From the NCBI RefSeq assembly GCF_019059575.1, contig NW_024882025.1, forward strand, positions 310,001 through 374,000: DNA of 64,000 nucleotides, written 5' to 3'. The stretch comes from Amphibalanus amphitrite. Taxonomy: Eukaryota > Arthropoda > Thecostraca > Balanomorpha > Balanidae. The number at the start of each line of letters is the position of its first letter. Position 1 is the stretch's first letter. This document shows, in pieces, positions 13,201 to 25,200 of this stretch. The position numbers and the translations under genes are program-made. The notes beneath the pieces are model-generated. The model worked only from the letters and a program-made list of their open reading frames with translations, made no database searches and had not been told where the DNA came from.

Positions 13201-16200
13201 ACGTGGGTGGACCAATCACTTTGATCGCTTCCTTCACAGGAGAGTGAATAGTCCGGTCTCCATCCACACATCCCTCACAGCTACTTACTGAGAGCTTAGG
13301 ACTCGTAACCTCGAGACGGTCCGACCTCGAATTGAGGAGGCTAGGACTGCGAGGACTAAAAAGGCACTGGCCACTGAGCACCAGCTCAGGATTCAACTCA
13401 CGCACATATTCCACTGGAAACAACTCGGTGCGCCGGGGCTGCCATCTTCAGAGGTCGGGCGACGGCCCCGATCGAGCGCTATCGAACGTTGCCGCCCCCC
13501 CCCCCCCCTTCCGCCGCCGCTGTCCGGTGCCGCCCCCTGAATGTGACCTAGGACGGGGCCTGTCACGAGCAAAGGCGAAGACTGAACGTTGAGGATGACC
13601 CGAGGCCCGAGCTCAATTCCTGATGGGGGGGGGGGGATTTTGTGAGATCATCTTAAGTGGCTTGTTGGGATATTGAGATATCCTGTCAGAGGTCCTCCAT
13701 GTTACGGGCTTTATTTCATGAATCTTTCCACGCTAAATGATACACGGATTCAGTGTTGCACTCGTCGTTATAATTCAACCGGCAGGACTTAATGATGTGC
13801 CTGCCGGCCCGGGATTTGATCCTGCTGCTAATCATGGTGCCGGGATGGGTCGACTTTAGCGATCGACTTTCGGGAGTTCCAGGAGGGAATCGATGGTCGA
13901 TGGCGATGGGGTCATACTGTACGGCTTCGGGCGAAGACAAAAATAGGATCTACTGACTTGGACCGAGCGAACTGCTGCATGGTCGGCGAGGGTCTGCTGC
14001 AGGTCCGGCCTGGCATCCGGACAGAGTGTTAACGGAGGTTTGTTTTAGGGCTTAACCACTGAAGAGTGTTTTTATTATTGATCCGTTGACTATTGGTCTC
14101 AAGCTAAGGGCCCAGGCGACCTGTAGCTTTGATGCGGTGAATACCCTTACCCTCGCCACAGCTCGGGCCGAGTGCACCCCTCCTCCCCCCCCCCCCACTC
14201 GAGTTGTGGCGAGGGTGAGGGTATTCATCGCATCCGAACTACAGGTCGCCTGGGCCCCATATCAATATCTTGAGACCAATAGTATTATAGACCAACTACA
14301 TTATATGAAGGTCTACTGAACGACTGAATCGCCTTTGTCCAATGTTGGACTGAACCTGAGGGTATAATTTGGACTGAATGTGGAGGTCTCATGTCGGACC
14401 GGCAATTTCCCAGTGTGGGAGCCAGTCGAGGCTAGTGCTGATTGCCGTTCCGCAGCGCTGCAAACTGCAGCTGCTTCTGCCTGATTGGTCCGGACCGCGC
14501 ACGGACTCGGACGGTTGAATTTGAACCATGGGCTAACGGGTCTCTGCTGCACGCCCACGCCCGCTGGCATAGAGCGTCCATTATCTCATTAGATGCAGCT
14601 GGAGTGCCGGTGGACTCGCTGTACTAATGAACGTCGCCCTGCCGTCAGCAGATCCGGGTTGGGGCGATGGGGTTGGAAGGAACAAACGATGACCTGGGAT
14701 CCCTTCATGATCATCGCAGATCAGATAACGTCCATGGTGAACGGCAGGTAGTCCTCATGGCCAGATTGAAGTAGATATGTGAATAGTGGGTCTTTCTTAG
14801 CCCTTATGGGGTAAGCGTTTTTGACCATGTCTTGAGTGACATGAGTCTTTCCATGGCCTAGATGGATGATGTAGTCAGTCTTGCTTCCATGACGCACTGA
14901 ATCGCAGGGTGAATTTTGTGTCCCTACATGATCCGGCTCGATCGGATAGTAGACTGTAGTGCCATGCTGTTTTGGATGGTAACTGAGGGTCCATCGCACC
15001 ACACCCTGATTGATGCTATACCCTTAAACTCTGATACATCATTGACCGTTTATCGGCTGGATGCCATTCCGTTGACGTTTGTGGTGGAGCTGACCGCTGG
15101 GCAGAAGAGCTGATGTCAGTCTCCCCACAAACATATCACATCATCGGTGCAGGATCGTCTGATGTGTTGATGGAACCAGTCATCGCCCTGGGGTCAGTGG
15201 AAGCCATTAGGGAGATTATCAGTCTGCCTTGCATATGTATGGATATGAATATGCATGTATAGATATGAATATGTATGTATGCCACGTATGACGGGTCAGA
15301 TACCAGGCCTGCCGAACATCCCCATGTAAGAAAAACGCCGCCAATTTCACCAAGACGTTTCCCCCGGCCAATGATAGTTAGATCTTTGGTAGGTCAGTTT
15401 AATTCACTTGTAACTGATGTAAAGTTGTGTGATTTTCTCTGCTTTTTTCAACTTCCTTTGATTTACATGCATAGTCCTGCAGTTGTTGAGGGCCATCCGC
15501 AAGATGTTCATTTGGCTTTTTGCTCTGTGAGGCAAGTCCATTTTTTCATGCAACCATCCTTTTAGTTAGATAAATGCCAGCTGTTAGTGCTTATCATCCA
15601 GCTTACTAACGTCGCCTCAATCGTACTCAACGAGGTCATCATTGTTTATTCCAACCGCAATGACCCACACTAAATTATTACATGGGGATGTGGGGGTTTA
15701 TGAGCGGCCGTTATCTGGCGCCACAGTTTTTGATCGATATGTTTTGTTTGGAGACGTTCAAGTTTGCGACGTTTTGGGACCTGAAATCACCTTGGAATCG
15801 GGTATATTCAGTCCTCTGCAGTAAGAAGAGCTAGTCTATAAGGACCAGGTCAGCTCAGGTCAAGTCTTGTGACCTCCCTTGGTGCTCAGTATGAGTCCAC
15901 CTACTTTTTCACTGGGACGTCCCTCTTAGCACGGTCGCTGTCTTGAGAGCTCAGCCCGCCCCCGGTATGTTTTGGTTGGCGGGACCGGTGCCGGGCCCGG
16001 CCGGTGTTTGGCAGCTTATTTGTAGCTGTCGACGGCGAGCTGAGAGAGCCCTCAGCTGTGTAGAGGAGAGGTGGGCGGGCGGTGACGGATCCCACGCGGT
16101 GTGAAATCTCCCCACTCTCTCCTGCCGACCCGCAGCACCATGTTAGGCAGCGGACCGGTCTCGGGCGTACGTCAGACACGCTCCGTCACCTGGTCCAAGG

Positions 16201-19200
16201 TCGGCCCTACCTCCGCAGTTACGGCAGGATACATACACTAGCCCGACGGGATGTTTGCTTTCCTACCTGCCGGTACAGCGGCGATGTGGCAGAGCAGCAC
16301 TAACAGCTGCAGCGCGGGCCGCATGACGGCACTACTCTCACTTCATGTCGGGTGCTGGGCTCTCACTGACGCGGCTATCGGCCTACCGCTGCCGACGGCC
16401 CGGAGGCCGCGGTTGACTGCTAACTCCGGCCCAGATACGACCACCGACCGGTCTGCCGCCTGGCGGGCGACAGAGAAACCAGCCTTTGGAGGCGATAAAC
16501 GAGCGAGCGCGGTGTCAGCCCTGCACATGCGCCAGTGCGAGGGGGTGCTTCTAAGTGACTTGTGCACGGCACCCCACTTACCGGTCTCTTGCGGTATGCC
16601 AATTTTGAGCGCAATTGGCCCAGCCGTTCTTAAGCTGTGTGAGCGGCACCCTGCACGTGCGCACGTGCAAACTAAGTCCAAACTGACTTTTGCACAGCAC
16701 CCTACTAACCGATCCCCAACCGTGTACCAAATTTGAGCGCAATTGACCTAACCGTTCTCGAGATCTGAAAGCGCCCCCTGCACGTGCGTACGTGCAATAG
16801 CACCCTAATCGTAGCACATAGGAATGCATTGCCTGGTAGATGCCTACCCACATGCCAACTTTCGGCGAATTCGCCCAAGTAGGTAATTACCAAGCTATTG
16901 AAATGGTAAATTTGACACATTTTCCTTTTGCATTTTGCACGTGCAGCGGGGTCACTCTCATGAAGAGTATCCTATATTTGGTAGAAGGGATGCAGCTGTC
17001 CTACAAAAATTGCCGAAAGTCAATCGCACCAGCTCGGCGGTTGCAGAGATATAGGCCTTTCAAAAGCGCTTTTATATAGCTATATTGTAATTGGGCTGCT
17101 GCTGCACGTGCGCACGTGCAGTGGTCGATTCCAGATCTCGAGAACGGCTAAACTGATTGCGCTCAAATTTGGTGCACGGCTAGGGACCGGCTAGTAGGGT
17201 GCCGTGCAAAACTCAGTTGGGGCCCATTTTGTCCGTGTGCACGAGTAGGGTACTGCTTCCAGATCTCGAGAATGACTGGGCCGATTGCGCCCAAATTTGG
17301 CACACCGCTAGAGACGCTAGAGTTAAGGTGCCGTGCACAAGTCAGGTGGAAGTACCCCCTCGTAATTCCCTCTCCAAAGTTGCTAGCATCTTATTCAGTG
17401 AGCTGGAATAGTAACTAGGCATACCTACATAATTTTCGTCAGTTTGTTAATGATTTCATTAAAGTCTTTTTTGGTACGTTGATAGAAATGTTCCTAGGCG
17501 GATGATTGGCTTCTATGAAATAATTACATGCTTCACCTCTTCAGTCGGGCATGTAATGAACATGCCTATTTAGACAAAAGTGCGGGTGATGGGATCTGGA
17601 ATAGAGATGCCACTTTTGAGCCCGCGAACCCGCTTTCTGCGGGTTTTCAAAACCCGCAGGGTTTTTGGCGGGTTCGAGAAGCAAAACTTGTCGTGTGGCG
17701 GGTATTTGGCGGTCAGACTTAAGAACCTTTAATTTTTTTATTATTTTTTTTTTTTTTTTAGATGCAAAACAATGCCAAGTGCATTTGCTCAGGTTAACAA
17801 TACAATATTGATCGAAACAACTTTTAAAACAGAACCAAATATAAAAATATATCATGGCAGCACATTTTAAATGCAAAACTGAAAACAACCAGCAATAGCA
17901 TCCACAGTCTAGCAATGACCAAACCAGGGTACAAGCAACAAACTACAAAGCATAAATAAATGCTGATGAAAGCATTCCATAAAACATAAAAGAACATGAA
18001 AGCAAACTTATAGGAAGCTGAACTGAAGTCCATGTGCAGTGTGCACTAGATATACATACATTATGGAAGAACCCAGACTTAAATGAGATGTTGAAAATCA
18101 GAGCAAATACCACATGTTACTTTATTTGCGTCTGGTCGGCATAAAAAAGACCTATCAGCTAAACAAAATTTGATGCAAATTTATTGATTACCTATCCTAC
18201 TCTATGTTCTGTCCCACCCTATATAACGAAAATAGCACACCAATTACCCTTACTGTTACAAAAAATCAAAATATTGACTGGCATGCGGCCCAAACACAGC
18301 GCAATACAATACTGGCGCACTTCCGACATTATGACAAGGATTGGTATTTGACTGCGTCAATTTTGGTCTCTGAGGCGAAGGAAAGCTGTCATTGATGACG
18401 CAATAATAATTTTACAATCAATTTTTCTGTCTTGGTTTTTGAATGCCTCAAAACAGCAGTTATACATGTTACAAAACCACGTAGCTGGTCGCATTTATTT
18501 CTTTTGTCTTTTTACGTCCTTATTATTTGTATGCCGAGAGAGGACCAGGCGGAGAGCATTACCAAGACCATCTATAAAATTATTACATTTAATTTAGTAT
18601 TTGCTGTCTCTTTATTTCTTAACCGGTGATTAATCTCTGAATTGTAAAACTTTAGCTGTTGTGTAAAATAATTTTATCAGAATGGCACATGAATATGCAT
18701 TGTACAACGGTGTTTTCGCAACAAGTTCGCACTAACTACGGCTGCAATAATTTAGTCGCTGTAACATTCCTTGCAATCAGCTGTTGGTGACGCTTCTGAC
18801 GCATGTTTTCAGAAATGCGTAGTTCATTGGTGGTTAGTTGGTTTTTGCTCGGATTTTGCATGATTTGTTTTATGTGTAGATCGACCGGATGCTCATTATT
18901 CACCGTGTCACTATTTATTTTTAACTGGAAATCGCATATCTTTTTATATCAACATTCATTTTGATAGCAATATCATTCCAGAAGCCTAACATTGAGAGGG
19001 AGCCAGAGTGAAATTTTGATCCTCAGCCAATGCTGAAGGGTAAGGTGAGAGAAAAATTTTACTGAACTCTTTTCAGAAAGGGATTTCAAATGTATTGATG
19101 CATTATTCATTTTCCACTACAGTGTGCACTTCCTGAGGACTTAGCATAGCAATTTCAAGTCCTTACTATTTGATTGGCTGTCTTTTTCTGCACAGCAATG

Positions 19201-22200
19201 AAGCAAGTAAGGTTTATATAGCTCTAGCATTGACCCAGCTGTATTTTTTTCTTGCAAAAGCAGGTTTTTGAAATTGCGGGTTTTTGGTGGGTTCGGCTCA
19301 GCCAAAATCAGCTTGCGGGTAGTTGTGGTTGGGCAAGGGGTAGCTGCGGGGCGGGGCGGGTAATGAAATTGCAAATTTGTGGCATCTCTAATCTGGAACC
19401 AACACACCACTGGCTTTTGGGTCACAGAGACCGGTCAGCAGCTGTCTCACCGCTCCGGACACTGACCTCACACGCTCTCCAGCTGCGCTCCTCCGTTGGA
19501 CGGAAGTGCGCCACTTCCGGTCCCTTTCCGAGGCATCAGTGCGCTGTCTCCAGCCGGCCACCGAGCCGCGGCGGTTTGGATCTTCCGCCACAGCCGAGTC
19601 GGCCCTCCGATGTAAGACGCGTGCCCTGGTTCGGGCCGGCGACTGTCTCTAAGCAGGGCAGTGCAGACGGTGGAGCATCCGGTCCGCACCAGGTCATGGT
19701 GTGGACGAGAGATACGTCCGCTGCCGGCTGGCGACAGTGGATGGAGGCTCTCCACTCCCCTTCTCCATCCGCGCTCGGGCCTGTAATGCACGTATGCAGG
19801 CCAGCGATTCCGGCCATTGTGGACAGCCTGCGGCTGGTATTCGACGGAACAGACAATGGACTATCCACTCTAAACTCAGGACAAGTTTCCTGTACGATAT
19901 CTTATTATTGTCAGTTCGTAGTCGTGTATTCAATTGCTCACCTAGGATTTTAATGATAAGAATATGGGGTACGTCCCTAAGATATGATGGAACATATGTG
20001 TACACTTCCCAACCAAGCACGTCACTTGTCAAAAGACATTTCCGACCGAAAGCACTCCTAAAATTGACAGCAGACAAGGACGACAGGGAGGTGACGGCTT
20101 GGTGGCGAAAGTCCGCTGACCTCACTCGGCGGGGGCGTCAGCGTCCTCAGCAGGCTCTGCTGGCGCCTCCTCCGCTCCGTCGACTTCTGCTGGTAGTGCC
20201 TCCGCCTCGCCACCCTCCGTGGCGTCTGCTGGGGCTTCCTCCGCTGCAGGAGCCGCCTCTTCCTCGGCTGGAGCCTCCTCTGCCGCCCCTTCTTCGGCGG
20301 GAGCCTCTTCCGCAGGGGCTTCTTCAGCGGGAGCTTCTTCGGCAGGCGCTTCTTCAGCGGGAGCCTCTTCGGTCGCTCCCTCTTCAGCTGCTCCCTCTTC
20401 CACAGGAGCCTCTTCTGCCGCTGCTCCTTCTTCGGTGGCCTCCTCCTCCCCTGTCTCCTCGGTGGCCGCCTCGGTGTCTCCTCCCTCTTCTGTAGCCTCC
20501 CCTCCGTCCTCCGCTTGCGTTTCTTCACCGCCGTCCTCGGTCTCGACCTCCTCGCCGGTGGCCGCGGTATCTCCCGTCTCCCCGCCCTCGGTCGTCTCTC
20601 CGACGTCTGTTTCCTCCTCGCCCTCTGTGGTCTCCCCGTCGTCCTCTCCATCGGTAGTCTCCCCGACGGTATCCTCCTCCCCGTCCTCAAGCGCCGTCGT
20701 CTCGCCACCGGTCGTCTCCTGCTCGGTCTCTGCGGCGGCCTCACCTTCCTCATCGCCGCTCGCCGCCGCCGCGGCTCCCGTCTCCTCTCCGGAGGAGCGC
20801 GGGCTGCTGTCCTCGCCGGAGGACTCGTCCTCGTCCTCGCCTTCCTCTCCGTCCGGCGCGGCGGCCAGCTGCTCCTGGGAGGGCTCCTCTGGCGGCAGCG
20901 TGTCCTCGTCCGTCCAGTCCACGTAGCTGCCAGTGTCGTCGAAACTGTCGCTGATGTCGATCACCGAGCCGCTCTCGTCGGCTCCCTCGATGAGCACGAT
21001 GTTGGGCCGCGGCATGCGCTCCTGCGCTTCCTCCTCCGACTCGTCGGGCTCGTCGAACTTGACGTTCCCTCCGACGGAGCGGCGCGGCTGGATGACACCC
21101 ACGGTAGTATAGAGCGCCTTGGCCTTGGCGCGGTCGGCATCGCGCTGCTTCATCAGCTCGACGGCACGCTGGCAGGCGGCTTCCAGAGCCTTCACCTCCT
21201 GCTTGGTGCCGTGCGCGGTCGCTAGTTCGATGGCCTGGTCAAAGTGTTTGAGCGCCGCGTCCATGACCTCCAGCTGGGTCTCGGCCTCGGCGAGCAGCCA
21301 CAGGCCGCGCATGATCCACGCCTGCTGCTCGCAGCGGCGCGCCTCTTTGACACACTTGGTGCCGTAGAAGCGCGCCGTCTCGTGGCGGCCCAGCTCGCGG
21401 TAGCACGTGCCGATCTCGTGGAAGAGCCAGGTGCGCTTCTCAGGGCTGCGAGAGAGAGGGATGCGCTGCTCCCAGGCGTCGATGGCCGCCTGGTAGCGCC
21501 GGAATGTGGCGTGAGTGCGGCCGAGGTTGTCGAGCGCGCGCGCTCGCGAGTGCAGCAGGCGCGGGTTGTCCTTACTCAGCTCGAGGTCCTTGTTGTGCCA
21601 CTTGAGCGCCTCTCGGTAGTGGCCCAGCTTGAGGTGGGCGTCTCCGAGCGCGCTGTACACCACGCCGAGGTAGGCCTGCCGGCGCGGCAGCCACGTCAGG
21701 CTGTACGACTTGATGGTCTGCTCGGCCTCGGCGCACATCTGCAGGGCGCGCTCGTACTCGGCGCGCTGCAGGGTGGCGTCAATGTCCACCAGCAGGCGCG
21801 TCACCGTCTCGTGGTTGGCCTGCACGCGGCTCTTCTTCTCGTCGATGCGCCGGCGCAGCTGCTCATCCTCCTCGTCGACCGTGGTCTTGCCCTCGGCCAT
21901 CTTGCGCTGTATCTTGCGGGCATACAGCGGCTTCTGCTGGCCCCAGAACTCCTGGCGAGTCTGCATGAACTCGAGCACCTCGCTGGCCTCCTTGACGATC
22001 TCGTCCTTACACGGCCCCGTCAGCTCCGGGTGGTGGATCAGCTTCTGCAGGAACGCCTTGTCCTTGGACAGCTCCTCCAGCAGCGTCTTGCAGCCGTAGT
22101 TCTTTTTGGCGTCGTCCTGCTCGGTGGGTGATTGCTTACGCTTTTGGCCGCGCCACGTGCTGGCCTGGATCTCTTTCTCTTTCTTGGCCTGTATTTGTCG

Positions 22201-25200
22201 GAGTATCTTACCCATGCGGCAGAATCGCAGCCCAGACTTATCTCCGATAGCGTTTTCGATAGCTTCGGCAGACTTTTGTATTCCCAGATTAAATTCTTCG
22301 ATATCTGATCTCAGCTTTTTACCTCTGTGAAAGCAAACCAGAGCGTACTCGAACTCTCCTTGAGCGTATAGCGCTTCCGCTTTTTGCACAATACCTGTGC
22401 TCGACGTGGGATTATTTGCCAACGCATCTTCCGAATCTTTCAGCGCTTTGTCATGTTGACCAAGGAGAAGATAGCACTTGCTTCTCATCGTCAAACATGT
22501 TTCGTGATTTGGTGTAAGGGCAAGGGCCCTGGAAAAGCTTTCAATTGCCTCCTTGAATCTTCGCTTCTTCACTAAAAATTTACCTGCTGTAAGGTTAAAT
22601 GAAAATACAAGCTCTTTATCTTTGAGATCTTCTTCAGACATTTCGAACTCCTATATTTTTGTATCACTCCTTGTTTTGTTGGCCCGTCATGCCATCGTCT
22701 TATGGGGAAATATGTTGTATGCTGTCGAATAGTTTATACACTCATTTACTGGACTTTGTGTGAAAGTTATCACTTGTGTCATTTAAGTAGAAACCTCTGG
22801 GATATGGTAAATATGTCTGAAAAAACTCCTCTCTTGAACGCTCTGTAATTTTTTTGATAATTTTTTTAATGCGATTCGAGTTTTAGATCCGTGTCGCCCG
22901 TGCCGTATCTCAAACGGCTCTTCTGTACTCTGGTAGATCACCGCGCCTGGATGCGATCTCCTATTTCCAATACCTCGGCTCAACTGAAGGCGAACGGATG
23001 GATGGCATGAGCGGAGCGGACATTGGCTTTTCTGTGCCTGGTAATGATTGAACGGTGGTCCGTTGTCAATGATTCTGACTAGTTAATTGCCATTTTTTGG
23101 TAGAGTGAGTTGTGTGCGATACATTTTCAACATTTTTTTTTGCGTATTGTATAATGTCGTCTTGTGACCCCTGTGTGTCTGTTGTTTGGTGCTAGGAACA
23201 TTTACTTTCGGGATTCAGCGTTTCCACTGAATCGAATGATTTTTTTCGGACTTTTTTTCAGATGCCACTTTTGAACTGAGTAGGATTACTACTTGGAATG
23301 CTGCTAGCAAACTGCGGAAGATTCATTGTGAGCAGATTGTTTCTTGTCAGGCGATAAACTGTGCCACTTTGCGAGAACACCGCTGCAAAAATAACTATGT
23401 CACTTCACGCACGGCTATTTGAGACAATACAGATCCCCTGGTCCCGTCTATCTGCTACCCGACCCAACCTCACCTGTCTCCCTCTCCCTCTATCTGTTCT
23501 CAGGTGGTGAAGGTGTTCCGACGTGATGACGCGCACGCTGAGCGGCTCTCCGACTACCTGGACGAGGATGGCATCCCTCACGTGGGCATCCTGCTTGAAA
23601 AGGACTCACCCATGAGTTGGTGAGTGGTGGGGGCAGTCATGGGCAGTCTTCTATTAACTTAAAGTCACCGTGCTATTAACCGTACCGTTTTCATCGCTGT
23701 TGTATACGTGTATATATCTCCTTATTGGTGAGCTGGCTTCATGGAGGAATGATGATATGCCTTTCACGTGTTATGTTGAACATTCTGTTTCTGATTGTTT
23801 TATCTTGTTTCCTACTTCAATAAGCCTCCCAATGCATCCACGTATCAAGGCCGGTAAATGCACCGTCTTTGAAATTATTGTGCTATTGCTCAGATAATCA
23901 TCCGCTTATAATTAATCAGGACATATTTTCATTGTGTTTGAACAGTCGTCATGCGTGTTGCTCGTACAGACATAAAATTGGTCATCTTTTGTTTTATTTT
24001 ATTTGTGGCGTGTAATGTTCGTCTCAGTGTTGGCGGAGACCCGATTTTCTTCGATTTCGATGAAGAGGACGAGAACTTTACCCTCAATCGTCTGGTACGG
24101 AACCCCAACAAAACAGCCGAGGCCAAGAAAATGGCCAGGAAGATGCTAAACAACAACTCGATGGCGCTGAAGCACCTGTCCAAGTTTCGTTCCACCGCCG
24201 CGACGACCACGCTGTCCCCTCTGGAGCGTCCTGTTGACGAGGATGACGATCCTCCGGAGCACCGGACGACGCCCTCCTCCTCCACGGAGCTGCCGCCGCC
24301 GTCCAAACCCGTACACAAGACGGTCACCACGTCCCTCTTCGAGCGGACGCGGACGATCGTCATGTCCGCCGGCCTGGCGCGCAGTCTGACGCAGCTGGCA
24401 CCGGCCAGTCAGCAGTTCTTCAAGAGAGTCTGTCTGATGAAGCGCGCCTGTACCGAGGAGATGGTGATCGGGGACCGGCTCACCTGGATCCTCCCGGATG
24501 TGTCTGAGCGCGCGCGCACCCGTCTCTGGCACCAGCTGGTGTGCTCGCTGCAGCCGGGCGCCGCGTGCCCGCAGGACGGCGGCTGGGGCTCCTGGGGACA
24601 CTGGTCAGAGTGCGGCGCCACCTGCGGAGCAGTCGGAGAGCGCGTGCGCCGCCGGCTCTGCGACCGACCGGAGCCGGCGCACGGCGGCCTCCGCTGCCGC
24701 GGCCGCGCCTCCGAGGTGCAGTACTGTGTCTCCCGCGGCTGCGGGCTGGATAAGCTGGCTGGGTTTATGACGGAACACAACCCGTCTCAACAGCTAGCGC
24801 TACAACTACTTCAGAAACAGGTGCATGCTCATCCAGAGTTGGATACGCTCTGTATCCGTCAGCACTGCAGCCTGGAACACCTGCGGGATGTGGTCGGTAA
24901 CGGGAGCGTCCACGCGCTCTGGGCGTCACTACACTGTCTCAAGCAGGCCGTGGCGTGCCCGATAGTGGGCGGCTGGACCGAGTGGTCGCAGTACAGCGAG
25001 TGTTCGGCTGCGCCCTGCGGAGACGGCCAGCAGCTGCGGTTCCGAACCTGCACCGACCCGGCGCCGAATCTGTCCGAGGGCCGCTGTCACGGCAAGTCGT
25101 TCTCGGCCCGCGACTGCAGCGTGCCGTGCGAGTCGTCCGTGGGCGGCCGCGCCGAGTGGGCCCCGTTCGGGCCGTGGAGCGAGTGCAGCGCCTCGTGCGG

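Noticed and set aside
14721-15002. 93-codon minus-strand open frame with protein-like composition ([19 protein letters not shown]...)
   Set aside because: A stop lies just upstream of its first codons, no splice partner, no family recognised. Kept as an unexplained frame, not annotated as a gene.
17602-19390. Possible hAT transposase remnants inside the 1.8-kb element
   Set aside because: No frame with transposase or dimerisation-domain motifs was seen; the element appears non-coding.
20219-20926. Serine/alanine/valine-rich + strand frame of 235 codons
   Set aside because: It is the shadow of the Glu/Ala/Thr repeat tail of ODAD4 on the other strand.
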